Assembly: GCA_023391415.1 (NCBI GenBank) | Contig: JAEWAY010000012.1 | Location: 310,001-374,000 of the forward strand | Direction: 5' to 3' | Source: Bacteroidota bacterium | GTDB lineage: Bacteria > Bacteroidota > Bacteroidia > Cytophagales > Cytophagaceae | DNA: 64,000 nucleotides | In this document: piece after piece, positions 10,474 through 20,058 of the stretch | Layout: every line of letters starts with the position of its first letter | How positions within the stretch are numbered: the first letter of the stretch is position 1 | Position numbers and translations under genes: made by a program | Notes under the pieces: generated by a model | Databases searched by the model: none | Seen by the model: only the letters and a program-made list of their open reading frames with translations | Told to the model about the DNA's origin: nothing

Positions 10474-11213
10474 TTCACGACTTTCAAAAATATTTCAAGA
10501 TATCAGGCTTAACGCTTTTTTGCCTGGTTTTTCTTTCCTGTACTAAAGAAAAGGATTTTGATTGCCTGAAAAGTACAGGAACCATCATAAAGGAAGAACG
10601 GGAGAGCGCTCCGTTTACCAAAATCAATCTCCGCGACAATATTCACTTGATCTTTGTTGAATCGGATGAACAGAAAATAGTCGTGGAAGCGGGAAAGCAT
10701 CTACTTCCTAAAATACAAACCAGAATCGTCAACGACAGTCTGATTCTGGAAAACAACAACTATTGCGACTGGGTAAGAAGCTATCAAAAACTGGTCAAAA
10801 TATACATATACGGCAATCCCGGCCTAAAACTTTACAACAATGGATACGGGACTGTGAGCGGCAAATTATCCGGGGATTCTTTTTTCATAAAAAGCTGGAG
10901 TTTCGAAAATATGGATTTCGAGCTAAACCTTGGCTATCTATGGCTGGAAACTTTCAGGTCCGGAACTACCAGATTAAGCGGCAAAGCGAAAACTATATAC
11001 GCGTTCAGACACAACGTGGGTCCTATAGACGCCCGATCAATGACCGTATGCGAAGAACTTCTTTTCCATGACCATGGGCAGGGATTGTCATATGGACGAG
11101 CCGATTCCTCATTGATCGTCAGAATCTTTGACTCCGGGAGTATTCAAATCGACGGGGATCCTTTCGAACAACATATCGAACGGCATGGAAGCGGCATGGT
11201 CTACTTTCATTAG
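10470..11213 (+). CDS. GIN-domain (DUF2807) lipoprotein
   Basis: 247 residues from the ATG at 10470, which overlaps the preceding stop codon in ATGA; this coupling decides the start. The N-terminus is a lipoprotein signal (LTLFCLVFLSCTKEK, lipid-attached Cys near residue 24). The rest follows the GIN/putative adhesin head pattern: FTKINLRDNIHLIF, then repeated short beta strands with gradual substitution (GYGTVSGKLSG, FRSGTTRLSGKAK, IFDSGSIQIDGDP), consistent with a right-handed beta helix. Probably outer-membrane or surface exposed. The function is unknown; it is translationally coupled to the lipid A deacylase. Confidence 0.65.
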   Translation: MIHDFQKYFKISGLTLFCLVFLSCTKEKDFDCLKSTGTIIKEERESAPFTKINLRDNIHLIFVESDEQKIVVEAGKHLLPKIQTRIVNDSLILENNNYCDWVRSYQKLVKIYIYGNPGLKLYNNGYGTVSGKLSGDSFFIKSWSFENMDFELNLGYLWLETFRSGTTRLSGKAKTIYAFRHNVGPIDARSMTVCEELLFHDHGQGLSYGRADSSLIVRIFDSGSIQIDGDPFEQHIERHGSGMVYFH

Positions 11214-11320
11214 GCGACGATCATTATTATTTGTCACATATTAATCGTGCTTAGGCGTTAAAACCGACATAGGCTATCATTTTACCAGTATCACGTATCA
11301 ATCTCACAACAATCAAGATA

Positions 11321-11353
11321 AAAAAGAGCAGGCCAATGATATGGCCTGCTCTT
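11321..11353 (-). terminator. Intrinsic terminator
   Basis: A perfect 12-base-pair stem (11324-11335 with 11342-11353) and a 6-base loop, followed on the minus strand by a U-rich stretch (complement of AAGATAAAAA). It lies 40 bases beyond the stop of the minus-strand gene at 11394. Confidence 0.85.
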
Positions 11354-11393
11354 CACCTGAACTCCTGGGTAATTCCCTAGTCTGGATTGGATT

Positions 11394-12950
11394 TTATTGA
11401 ATCTTCTCCAGACGAAGATCAAGAGACTTCGTTTTTTTGAAATACTCGGCGACCATTATATGGTGATCCTTTCCCTTGTAAATTCCGTATGTAGTGGACT
11501 TTCTGCTAATATCCGCCTTGCTATGAGCAGGCTCCTTACTGGAAGCTCCATAACTTACCGAGTTTACGACATTTCTGGCTTTTTCACCTTTTTCTTTTTC
11601 ATAATCGATATAGCAAATGGTCAGTCCGTTATTGTCACTTGTTGTCTGCGCGAACGAGAAATCGAATCCATCTTTAGACTTCACATAAACAGCGAGCATT
11701 TTGGATGTGAGCCATTCCGATCCTGAAGGAAGTAAAACAGTATTCCTTCCTTTGGAATATATGTCCGCTTTCTTCAAGTTAAACTCATTGTCGAATTTGA
11801 ATACTACCAAATCCAAAACCTGAATCTGAACGGTAGCGGTATTGGATTTGCTTCCATATAGGGCGGCCATAGCGATACCCGCGCCACTCGCCATTTTTTT
11901 GAATTGTTCACCTATCACATAAATATCCCCATTGTCCATACGAACAATTTCATGAACATAAAGACTCGCCCCTTTTTCCATTTTTCCACGCTTATCAAGA
12001 GGCATCAACCGGCTTATGTCGTCTTCCCAGGATACATAACGCTTCTTCACCACTTTCCCCTTCATATCAAGTGAAAAGTAAAAATAGCCCAACGCGAACG
12101 AATTCGCCTGCTTGTCTCCGGCGTTGAAATATTCTCCAAACAGATACATCAGTTCTTTTTCGGCGTCAAATGTAACATTGCCCACTGCCAAATTATACTG
12201 CTCATCTATATTGGACAAATCCTTTATAAACAACTCCTTGCCTTTTTCCCTGTCATGTACCAAAAGCTCATACTTCACCTCTTTGGCCGTATTGCTTTTT
12301 CGCTTGGCGATTAAAGTGCCGATGTATTTCGAGCTCTGGAAACCGGCTTCCGCGAATTCCAATTGCTTCGTCTGATCAGAGGAATGGGCGGACCATTTCA
12401 AATTCAGTTTATTGTCATATAAATGTATAGCGTACTTGTGACGCTTGGACTCTTCAAACCCGTAATAGACAAATCCGTCGGTTCCCGCGTTGCTAATAAA
12501 AGAATGCGATTGCGCCTGGCCAGCGGCCAGACTGCTAAAAAAACTTATACTTAACGATCCCGTTACTTTATTAGTAACCGCCCCAAGCGCCTTGAGTTGA
12601 TTATCATACGTCTCCAATGTAATCGCCTTTGTCCCATAATCATAAAACATGAATAAAAACGCGTTTTCATTATACCGCGCTTCTATTAATTGCGTCTTAT
12701 TGGACTTTGTGATCTCCAGTGTTTTTTTTTCATTCAGATCTTCATCCGTTATAACGATTTCATAAACATTGTTTTTTCGATCCGCTTTTTCTACGTTACA
12801 AAAAAAATAGTATCCATTGACTTTATGGTCAAGCAGAATTGGTCCGGTATCTCTCAGATAAATTGATTTAACGTTATGACGATTCAGTTTCTGGGAAAAT
12901 ACCTGGGCGCTGATCATCAAAGCAAAAGAAAGAATCGCGATAAGCCTCAT
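11394..12950 (-). CDS. Secreted protein of unknown function
   Basis: 518 residues with a clear Sec signal peptide (MRLIAILSFALMISAQVFSQ). No catalytic motif is recognised. The body alternates short predicted beta strands with charged loops and repeated aromatic/Gly patterns (YYGFEESKRHKYAIHLYDN, MYLFGEYFNAGDKQ, IYVIGEQFKKMASG), which suggests a beta-propeller-like or repeat fold; this is inference. Single-gene unit with its own terminator (11321-11353) and a 214-base upstream region without a clear promoter match. It could belong to one of the Bacteroidota-specific uncharacterised families. Confidence 0.7.
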   Translation of the reverse strand: MRLIAILSFALMISAQVFSQKLNRHNVKSIYLRDTGPILLDHKVNGYYFFCNVEKADRKNNVYEIVITDEDLNEKKTLEITKSNKTQLIEARYNENAFLFMFYDYGTKAITLETYDNQLKALGAVTNKVTGSLSISFFSSLAAGQAQSHSFISNAGTDGFVYYGFEESKRHKYAIHLYDNKLNLKWSAHSSDQTKQLEFAEAGFQSSKYIGTLIAKRKSNTAKEVKYELLVHDREKGKELFIKDLSNIDEQYNLAVGNVTFDAEKELMYLFGEYFNAGDKQANSFALGYFYFSLDMKGKVVKKRYVSWEDDISRLMPLDKRGKMEKGASLYVHEIVRMDNGDIYVIGEQFKKMASGAGIAMAALYGSKSNTATVQIQVLDLVVFKFDNEFNLKKADIYSKGRNTVLLPSGSEWLTSKMLAVYVKSKDGFDFSFAQTTSDNNGLTICYIDYEKEKGEKARNVVNSVSYGASSKEPAHSKADISRKSTTYGIYKGKDHHIMVAEYFKKTKSLDLRLEKIQ

Positions 12951-13079
12951 AAGTGTTTAGTGGTAAATTTTTAACAATAAAAACATTAAAGGTATAAAAC
13001 GCGTCATTATATTAAAAATTTTTCACAAAAAGTTTTAAACAGTTGATCATTTGACAACAATCGCTCAATAAGCGCTACT

Positions 13080-13131
13080 AAAAATAAAAAAACCGGCACA
13101 CCGAAAGTTTATTTTACTTTCAGCGTACCGG
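13080..13131 (-). terminator. Intrinsic terminator after the TlpA-like gene
   Basis: A 16-bp stem (13093-13108 with 13116-13131). Read as minus-strand RNA, the three non-Watson-Crick positions are G-U wobbles, whereas on the plus strand they are mismatches, so the hairpin works on the minus strand. A U-rich tail follows (complement of AAAATAAAAAAA). Confidence 0.8.
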
Positions 13132-13164
13132 ATCTCTATATCGTTACGATCCGATACCGATCAA

Positions 13165-14340
13165 TTAATCAAATAATCTTTTCAACTCAGCCTCCAGCGC
13201 CGCGCCCCTCAGATTGCGAGCCAGAATCTTGCCGTCTTCATCAAGCAACAAGGCGAAGGGAATACCTTGAATCCCATACATAGGAACCACCTCCGACTGC
13301 CAGTGCTTCAAATCAGAGACATGAAACCAGCCTTTGTGTTCCAGATTATCCTTTTCGACAGCCTTGAGCCACGCGGCCCGGTCCTTATCAAGGGAAACAC
13401 CGTATACTTTGAAATTCTTATTTTTATACTTTTCAAAGGTCTTTACCAGATTAGGATTTTCTCTGCGACATGGTCCGCACCAGGACGCCCAGAAGTCCAG
13501 CAGGACATAGTTTCCTCTTAGTTCCGAAAGCTTAACAATTTTCCCGTCCGGATCGGGAAGCGCGAGCTCCGGAGCCTCCTTCCCTATGGCGGTAGGATTG
13601 TTTTTTTCCTGTTCTTCAAAATCCTCGCGCTGCTTCTTAATCTGAAGCATATTTTCCCTGTACTCTCTCGCGATGGACAGTTCAGGATACTGATCGGACA
13701 ACTTTTTACTCAACTCGATCTGGTAATCGATATAAGGTTCCTTGTTCAAAATAGGCACCAGAAAGAAAATGGCTTTGGAAGGAAAAATACTGTCGATAAA
13801 CTCGACCGTAAACCGGTCTCTACGCTCTTCCATGCCAGCAAGTTTGTCAAAGATAAGCTGTATACTGTCCTGATTTTTTTCCGGATCCATCTGGTAGCGC
13901 ATATAGGCTGTTTCCAGGTCCCTTCTTTCCTCCAGCAGTTTTTTGAAATACTCCGAGAATAACAATATATCCTCATTGGTCTTAGAGTCATGGACAGTTA
14001 CCGGAATATCGTCACGGGTAGCGTCCGCCTCAAAGCTGAATTTCTCCCTGTCCAGGATCAGGTTGACCGTTTTCTCACCGTCAAAACGTATGGCGTAGTA
14101 TGCCGGGGACTCGATATCTCCCGTAAAGGTAAAAGCTCCATCGTCATCTACTACAGTCTTGTCGACGAGGCTCATGGAGTTCTGCTCCATCTTCATCAGA
14201 TATACAGTGTCGGACTGAATACCTTTGATCTTCCCGGTAACGGAAAAACCGTTTTCTTTTTCCTTTTTTGTTTCGCAGGCGGAAACGACATATAGCAATG
14301 CTCCAAGCAGAGGATATACAAAAAATACTCTTTTCATCAT
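13165..14340 (-). CDS. TlpA/ResA-like thiol-disulfide oxidoreductase lipoprotein with DUF4369
   Basis: 391 residues. Lipoprotein signal MMKRVFFVYPLLGALLYVVSAC (lipidated Cys22), an N-terminal DUF4369-type domain (about 30-130: VTGKIKGIQSDTVYLMKM), a charged helical linker (about 140-235), and a C-terminal thioredoxin-like domain with the redox motif WCGPC near residue 287 and the conserved cis-proline region GIQGIPFALLLDEDG. Such proteins reduce periplasmic disulfides in Bacteroidota. It is translationally coupled to gatB (ATGA overlap), a linkage with no obvious functional link. Confidence 0.9.
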   Translation of the reverse strand: MMKRVFFVYPLLGALLYVVSACETKKEKENGFSVTGKIKGIQSDTVYLMKMEQNSMSLVDKTVVDDDGAFTFTGDIESPAYYAIRFDGEKTVNLILDREKFSFEADATRDDIPVTVHDSKTNEDILLFSEYFKKLLEERRDLETAYMRYQMDPEKNQDSIQLIFDKLAGMEERRDRFTVEFIDSIFPSKAIFFLVPILNKEPYIDYQIELSKKLSDQYPELSIAREYRENMLQIKKQREDFEEQEKNNPTAIGKEAPELALPDPDGKIVKLSELRGNYVLLDFWASWCGPCRRENPNLVKTFEKYKNKNFKVYGVSLDKDRAAWLKAVEKDNLEHKGWFHVSDLKHWQSEVVPMYGIQGIPFALLLDEDGKILARNLRGAALEAELKRLFD

Positions 14341-15797
14341 TTATCCAGGACTTCTTTTAATAATTCAGTAGCGACTTTGGGATCAGCCTTACCTTTGGAG
14401 GCTTTCATGACCTCTCCCATAAACATGCCCAATAAACCTTTTTTACCAGCCTTGTATTCAGCGACTTTTTCTGGAAACCTAGCCAAAACTTCGTCCACGA
14501 CGGGCTTCAGAGAGCCAGCGTCGCTTTCCTGAATCAGGTTTAGCCTTTCAGCTATTTTTAACGCGGATTCCGAATTCTGGCTTTCCAGCATGACCGGAAA
14601 TATCTTTTGCGCGGCGACCGAATAACTCACTTTGCCGGAATCGACTAACGCGATCAGATCAGCCAGCCGCGAAGGGGTGATCCCGAAATCCCTTACATGC
14701 AAGGTCAGCTCGTTCAGATAAGACTTTACAGGACCCATTACCCAGTTGGAGGCCGCTTTATAATTGGAGCTCTCTTTACAAAGAGCTTCAAAATACAGCG
14801 CTATTTCCTTAGTGTCCGTCAAGACACCCGCGTCGTATTCAGGTAAGCCATACTCCTCGACGAACCGCTTGTACAGATCTCGGGGCAAACTTGGCAAACT
14901 ATTTTTCACTTCCACCAACCATTCTTCACTCAATCGTAAAGGCTGTAGATCCGGTTCGGGAAAATACCGGTAATCGTTGAGCTCTTCCTTGGTCCGCATG
15001 CCATGGGTATCTCCATTGACCGCGTCAAACTGTCTGGTCTCCGAATAGATGGTTTCCCCATTCTCAATCATCGAAACCTGCCTTGAAATTTCAAAATCAA
15101 TGGCTCTCTGCACATTGCGGATTGAGTTCATATTCTTGACTTCTACCTTCTTCCCATATTGGGAAGCCCCTTTGAGCATAACCGAAATATTGGCGTCACA
15201 GCGCAAGGAACCTTCTTCCATGTTACCATCGCAAATATCGAGATAACGCACCAGCTTCCTGATTTCCGTAAGCAACGCGAAAGCTTCGTCGGAAGACCGG
15301 AGATCAGGTTCCGTAACAATTTCAATAAGCGGCACCCCCGCTCTGTTATAGTCCACCAACGTATCTACTTCGCCTTCGAGGTGCATGTTTTTTCCGGCGT
15401 CTTCCTCCATGTGAATACGGTTGAGCCGGATTACTTTCTCCCCGCCATTCTTGGTGCTGATGACAATCGTTCCTCCTTTGCATACAGGGGCTCTGTCCTG
15501 CGTAACCTGATAACCCTTGGGAAGATCAGGATAAAAATAGTTCTTACGATCGAAGAAATTGAACCGGTTAATCTCACATCCGCAGGCCAGTCCCATCTTT
15601 ACCGCGTATTCCACCGCTTTCTTGTTGATTCTGGGCAGGGTACCCGGATGCGCCAGCGTAATCGCGCTGACATTGGTATTGGGAAGGTTGCCATATTCGT
15701 TCTGGTCGGCTGTAAACGCCTTGCTTTTAGTCGAAAGCTGGGCGTGTATTTCCAAACCGATTACAGGCTGATACTTCGCGAGAACTTCAGAATTCAT
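14337..15797 (-). CDS. gatB: Asp-tRNA(Asn)/Glu-tRNA(Gln) amidotransferase subunit B
   Basis: 486 residues, the normal GatB length. N-terminal catalytic-fold motifs YQPVIGLEIHAQLST, LAHPGTLPRINKKAVEYA, NFFDRKNYFYPDLPKGYQ and IHMEEDAGKN are intact, and the C-terminal YqeY-like tail ends in GLLGMFMGEVMKASKGKADP. Together with GatA and GatC (not in this window) it converts mischarged Glu-tRNA(Gln) or Asp-tRNA(Asn). It lies 12 bases downstream of alaS, giving a translation-related alaS-gatB pair. Confidence 0.97.
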   Translation of the reverse strand: MNSEVLAKYQPVIGLEIHAQLSTKSKAFTADQNEYGNLPNTNVSAITLAHPGTLPRINKKAVEYAVKMGLACGCEINRFNFFDRKNYFYPDLPKGYQVTQDRAPVCKGGTIVISTKNGGEKVIRLNRIHMEEDAGKNMHLEGEVDTLVDYNRAGVPLIEIVTEPDLRSSDEAFALLTEIRKLVRYLDICDGNMEEGSLRCDANISVMLKGASQYGKKVEVKNMNSIRNVQRAIDFEISRQVSMIENGETIYSETRQFDAVNGDTHGMRTKEELNDYRYFPEPDLQPLRLSEEWLVEVKNSLPSLPRDLYKRFVEEYGLPEYDAGVLTDTKEIALYFEALCKESSNYKAASNWVMGPVKSYLNELTLHVRDFGITPSRLADLIALVDSGKVSYSVAAQKIFPVMLESQNSESALKIAERLNLIQESDAGSLKPVVDEVLARFPEKVAEYKAGKKGLLGMFMGEVMKASKGKADPKVATELLKEVLDK

Positions 15798-15809
15798 CTA
15801 GTATTTTTC

Positions 15810-18437
15810 TTATAATACAACTTCATTTATCATACTTTTGGCTTTGGCTATCACACGCTCCAGACCATCCAACTCTTTTCCTCCCGCGGTCGCGTAGAAG
15901 CTTTGCCCACCGCCTCCGCCTTTGATCTCTTTGGCGAGCTCTTTAACAATCGCCGCGGCGTCAAGTTTTTTCTCCTCCACCAGGTTTTCAGAGATCATCA
16001 CCGTAACATTGGGCTTACCGTCAATATCGGCGGCTAGTACCAGAAAGAGATTGTCCACTTTCGCCTTTATTTCAAAAACTACATTTTTCAACACATCCGC
16101 CGATCCGATCTCCACTTTCTCAATAATATAATTTATATGATCGATACGCTCCGCGTTAAACAAAAGCTTACTCTTCAATTCCTGCCCCTTTTGCGCCTGC
16201 AAGATCTCTATCCGCTTCAACAATTCCGATTTTTCTTCCAATAAGTCTTCTACCGCCTTGGATACATCCTTCGGGTTTTTAAGCAAGGTTCTGATTTTCG
16301 TCAATGACGACAACTGGTCATTCAGATAGGCTTCCGCTTTATCCGCGGTCAACGCTTCTATTCTCCGTACGCCAGCCGCTACCGATGATTCGGATACAAT
16401 CTTGAACAAACCTATCTGACCCGTAGCCGGCACGTGCGTACCGCCACAAAGCTCCACGGAAAACACGGAGTCAAAAGTTATGACCCTCACAAAATCGCCA
16501 TACTTTTCTCCAAACAAGGCCATGGCTCCCAGCTTTTTCGCGTCTTCAACAGGGATGTTTCGTTTTTCATCGAGCGGGATATTCTCCCGAATCTTTCGGT
16601 TTACAACGCGCTCGATCTCCGCGATTTCCTCATCCGTCACTTTAGAGAAATGGCTAAAGTCAAAACGTAATAGCTGATCACTCACCAGCGATCCTTTTTG
16701 CGCGACATGGTCGCCAAGTACCTGCTTCAAAGCGGAGTGCAACAAATGCGTGGCGCTATGATTGTTTTCAGTCAACTTACGCCTATCCGCGTCTACTTTG
16801 GCGTAGACTTCCACTTCCGGATTGGAAGGCAATCGGTCCGTAATATGAATAATCAGCTCATTTTCCTTTTTGGTATCCAATACCCGAATCGTCTCATGAG
16901 CGGAAAGAATCACTCCGGTATCGCCTATTTGTCCGCCACTTTCAGCGTAAAACGGAGTCCTGTCCAATACCAACTGGTACAGATCCTTATTTTTCTCCTT
17001 CACTTTTCGGTATTTGACGACGGAAGCCTTGCTCTCCAACGCGTCGTAACCCAAAAACTCAATACCGTCTACGGAAACAACCTCCGTCCAGTCGCCCAAT
17101 GTCACCTCCGCCGCCTTTCTTGAGCGTTCCTTTTGCGCCGCCATCTCATTGTTAAATCCCGCTTCGTCAATTTCTTTTCCATTTTCCCGGGCTATAAGGG
17201 CGGTAAGATCAAGAGGAAAGCCGAAAGTATCATATAGCTCGAAAACCGTCTTGCCGTCGATCGTTCGTATAGAAGGATCCTGAGTAATAAACTCCAGCTT
17301 TTTCAAACCGGTTTCCAGCGTACGGAGAAAAGAGTTTTCTTCTTCGAGAATAACCCTGGAAACAAAATCCTGTTGCGCGATCAGCTCCGGAAACACGTGG
17401 GCGAACTGAGCGGCGAGAATAGGCGTCAGCTTATGAAAAAATGGCTCTTTAATATCGAGATAGGTATACGCGTAGCGAACGGCCCGGCGCAGTATTCTCC
17501 GGATCACATAACCCGCCTTATTGTTGGAAGGCAATTGTCCATCCGCTATGGTAAAGGCGATCGCCCGAATATGATCAACCAGTACCCGGATAGCGATATC
17601 CGTCTGCTCATTTTCACCATATGTCTTGCCGCTATGCTCCCCGATAAAGTCAATCATCGGTGTAAATACGTCGGTATCGTAATTGGAGGTCTTGCCCTGA
17701 ATCGCCATGCACAGGCGCTCAAAACCCATTCCGGTATCCACGTGCTTATCCGGCAACTGTTCCAGACTCCCGTCCGCCTTCCGGTTAAACTGAATAAATA
17801 CCAGATTCCATATCTCGACGACCCGGGGATGATCGTTGTTTACAAGCTCCTTGCCCGGAATCGCGTTCACCTCTTCCTCCGATCTCAAATCGACATGAAT
17901 CTCCGAACAAGGACCGCAAGGGCCCTGATCGCCCATTTCCCAGAAATTATCTTTTTTGCTACCGTCCAAAATACGGTCTTTGGCAATCCATTTTTCCCAA
18001 AAAGCCGCCGCTTCCTCGTCCCTCTCCAGTTTTTCGGACACGTCGCCTCCAAAAACCGTCACATACAATCTGTCTTTGGGCAATTTATATACCTCAGTCA
18101 GCAGTTCCCAGGCCCACGCGATCGCCTCTTCTTTGAAATAGTCCCCAAAAGACCAGTTGCCCAGCATCTCAAACATGGTATGATGGTAAGTGTCGATACC
18201 TACCTCCTCGAGATCATTGTGCTTGCCAGATACGCGCAAGCATTTCTGCGTATCCGCCACCCTGGTAAACCTGGGGGTCTGATTGCCCAAAAACAGGTCT
18301 TTGAACTGGTTCATTCCCGCGTTGGTAAACATCAGCGTGGGATCGTTCTTGTTGACTATAGGCGAGGATGGTACGATCTGATGACCTTTTGACTGAAAAA
18401 AGTCAAGAAACTTTTGGCGTATTTCGCTGGATTTCAT
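15810..18437 (-). CDS. alaS: Alanine--tRNA ligase
   Basis: 875 residues, full length. Class II aminoacylation core at the N-terminus (IRQKFLDFFQSKGHQIVPSS, FTNAGMNQFKDLFLG, GCTYHHT-like TYHHTMFEMLGNWSFGDYF), the editing domain with the zinc-binding sites NNHSATHLLHSAL and SVELCGGTHVPATGQIG, and a C-terminal C-Ala domain rich in Gly (EIKGGGGGQSFYATAGGK). Its start faces the M23 peptidase gene across 159 bases; TAAATTTG on the minus strand (18573-18566) is a possible -7 element. Confidence 0.98.
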   Translation of the reverse strand: MKSSEIRQKFLDFFQSKGHQIVPSSPIVNKNDPTLMFTNAGMNQFKDLFLGNQTPRFTRVADTQKCLRVSGKHNDLEEVGIDTYHHTMFEMLGNWSFGDYFKEEAIAWAWELLTEVYKLPKDRLYVTVFGGDVSEKLERDEEAAAFWEKWIAKDRILDGSKKDNFWEMGDQGPCGPCSEIHVDLRSEEEVNAIPGKELVNNDHPRVVEIWNLVFIQFNRKADGSLEQLPDKHVDTGMGFERLCMAIQGKTSNYDTDVFTPMIDFIGEHSGKTYGENEQTDIAIRVLVDHIRAIAFTIADGQLPSNNKAGYVIRRILRRAVRYAYTYLDIKEPFFHKLTPILAAQFAHVFPELIAQQDFVSRVILEEENSFLRTLETGLKKLEFITQDPSIRTIDGKTVFELYDTFGFPLDLTALIARENGKEIDEAGFNNEMAAQKERSRKAAEVTLGDWTEVVSVDGIEFLGYDALESKASVVKYRKVKEKNKDLYQLVLDRTPFYAESGGQIGDTGVILSAHETIRVLDTKKENELIIHITDRLPSNPEVEVYAKVDADRRKLTENNHSATHLLHSALKQVLGDHVAQKGSLVSDQLLRFDFSHFSKVTDEEIAEIERVVNRKIRENIPLDEKRNIPVEDAKKLGAMALFGEKYGDFVRVITFDSVFSVELCGGTHVPATGQIGLFKIVSESSVAAGVRRIEALTADKAEAYLNDQLSSLTKIRTLLKNPKDVSKAVEDLLEEKSELLKRIEILQAQKGQELKSKLLFNAERIDHINYIIEKVEIGSADVLKNVVFEIKAKVDNLFLVLAADIDGKPNVTVMISENLVEEKKLDAAAIVKELAKEIKGGGGGQSFYATAGGKELDGLERVIAKAKSMINEVVL

Positions 18438-18596
18438 CCGTATATTATAATAAATCTGTATTACTAATAACCCAAAACTTCATATAGCGTCCAATCTTTG
18501 GAAAACTTTTGCGTTAAAACATTAATCCAAATTTGAGATTTTTTACTATACTTAGGCGTAAAGCGCAAATTTAGAAGATTTATCAGAAGTTGAGTA

Positions 18597-19571
18597 ATGG
18601 CTAAGATAAAATATTACTACGATACGGAAACATGCAAGTATGAGCGGATCAAACTCAGCACCTGGGACGTGACGCTCAACAGTCTCGGATTTGTCTTCAC
18701 TACACTGATCTTCGCCGCGCTTATCCTATGGATATTCAACAGTTATTTCAGATCTCCCCGCGAAGTATACCTTGAAAAGGAAAATGAACAACTCGCTTTT
18801 TACTATGATCTTCTTAGCAAAGAAGTGAAGCAAAGCCAGAAAATGCTTCAGGCGTTGCAGACACGCGATGAAAACATTTACCGCGTAGTGTTTGAAGCCG
18901 AACCCATTCCCGCCTCTATACGAAACACGGAAAATACCGAGATCAAATACAAAAGAGCGCTTGAAAGCGGTTTGAATCCCAATGAACTGATCACACAGAC
19001 CATGTCTAAAATATACATGCTTCAGAAAAGAATGTATATCCAGACCAAATCGTATGACGAAATTTTGCTGCTGGCGAATAACAAAACTCAAATGTTGGCG
19101 AGTATTCCCGCCATACAGCCGGTAACCAACCGGGAACTGACTAAGCTGGTTTCCGGTTTCGGAATGCGCATACACCCGATATACAAAGTAAAAAGGTTGC
19201 ATACCGGCTGCGACTTCGCGGCGCCCAAAGGCACTCCGGTCTACGCGACAGGAGACGGAACCGTCAGGCTAACCCGGAAAAACCTTGGGGGCTATGGCAA
19301 TGAGGTGGAAATAGATCATGGCTATGGCTATATTACCAAATACGCCCACCTTGAAAAATTTATAGTGAATCCCGGTAAAAAAATAAAAAGGGGCGAAATC
19401 ATCGGTTATGTAGGAAATACAGGCTCCTCTACGGCGCCTCACCTTCATTACGAAGTGATCCATAACGACAAAAAGGTAAACCCGGTACACTACTTCTTCA
19501 ATGACCTGAATCCGGAGGAATACGAAAAAATTCTGGAACTCGCCACGATTGAAAACCAGTCGCTCGGATAA
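18597..19571 (+). CDS. M23-family (LytM-type) peptidoglycan hydrolase, membrane anchored
   Basis: 324 residues. A cytoplasmic N-terminal segment, one membrane helix (about 28-48), a coiled-coil linker (about 55-125), and a C-terminal peptidase M23 domain (about 175-290). The zinc-site histidine and aspartate are in HTGCDFAAPKGTPVYATGDG and the HxH motif in SSTAPHLHYEVIHND, so the peptidase looks active. Probably cleaves peptidoglycan cross-links in the periplasm or regulates such enzymes. The alaS / M23 / MerR order is a neighbourhood I recognise from other Bacteroidota. Confidence 0.92.
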   Translation: MAKIKYYYDTETCKYERIKLSTWDVTLNSLGFVFTTLIFAALILWIFNSYFRSPREVYLEKENEQLAFYYDLLSKEVKQSQKMLQALQTRDENIYRVVFEAEPIPASIRNTENTEIKYKRALESGLNPNELITQTMSKIYMLQKRMYIQTKSYDEILLLANNKTQMLASIPAIQPVTNRELTKLVSGFGMRIHPIYKVKRLHTGCDFAAPKGTPVYATGDGTVRLTRKNLGGYGNEVEIDHGYGYITKYAHLEKFIVNPGKKIKRGEIIGYVGNTGSSTAPHLHYEVIHNDKKVNPVHYFFNDLNPEEYEKILELATIENQSLG

Positions 19572-19652
19572 TATCGCCGACATTGGCAAGGACAAGTATT
19601 TCCAGGCGTGTAATTCTACAACCCGGCTTCTGGCAAAAACTGTCGATACTTG

Positions 19653-19660
19653 TATCTTTG
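19653..19660 (+). promoter_or_regulatory. Putative -7 element (TATCTTTG) for the MerR gene
   Basis: Matches TAnnTTTG, about 50 bases before the GTG start at 19709. No well-spaced TTG upstream. The same octamer occurs before the GntR gene at 63624. Confidence 0.35.
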
Positions 19661-19708
19661 TCCTGAAAAGGATCATAGCTTATATTTTCATATTGAACCC
19701 ACGACGAC

Positions 19709-20044
19709 GTGCCTTTTAAAGAACATCATATCAAGAAGCTATACTACTCGATTGGAGAAGTAGCGGACATGTTTGAAGTGGCCCCGTCGCTCATTCGGTT
19801 TTGGGAAACCGAATTCGAAACACTGCGTCCCAAGAAAAATCAGAAAGGCAATCGTCAATACAGCCCGGACGATATCGAAGAGTTGAAGCTGATCTACCAT
19901 CTGGTAAAAGAGCGGGGTTTCACCATTCAGGGAGCCAGGGAAACCATTCGCCTTGACAAAAAAAATAGCCGGGATAAAATGGAAGCGATCAAAAGCCTGA
20001 AAAAAGTCAAGCGCTTTCTGATCGAATTGAAAAAGAACCTGTAA
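19709..20044 (+). CDS. MerR-family transcriptional regulator
   Basis: 111 residues from a GTG start. The winged-helix DNA-binding domain is at residues 11-80 (YYSIGEVADMFEVAPSLIRF, WETEFETLRPKK, NRQYSPDDIEELKLIYHLV), followed by a short dimerisation helix. There is no C-terminal ligand domain, so it is of the short MerR type found beside M23 peptidase genes in Bacteroidota. The targets are unknown. It converges with the lipoprotein gene at 20059 across 14 bases. Confidence 0.88.
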   Translation: MPFKEHHIKKLYYSIGEVADMFEVAPSLIRFWETEFETLRPKKNQKGNRQYSPDDIEELKLIYHLVKERGFTIQGARETIRLDKKNSRDKMEAIKSLKKVKRFLIELKKNL

Positions 20045-20058
20045 AATTCGTAGCTTTA

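Noticed and set aside
17373..18392. A 339-codon open frame antisense to alaS
   Set aside because: No recognisable domain or signal; alaS on the other strand is a clear full-length gene. The frame is a codon-bias shadow.
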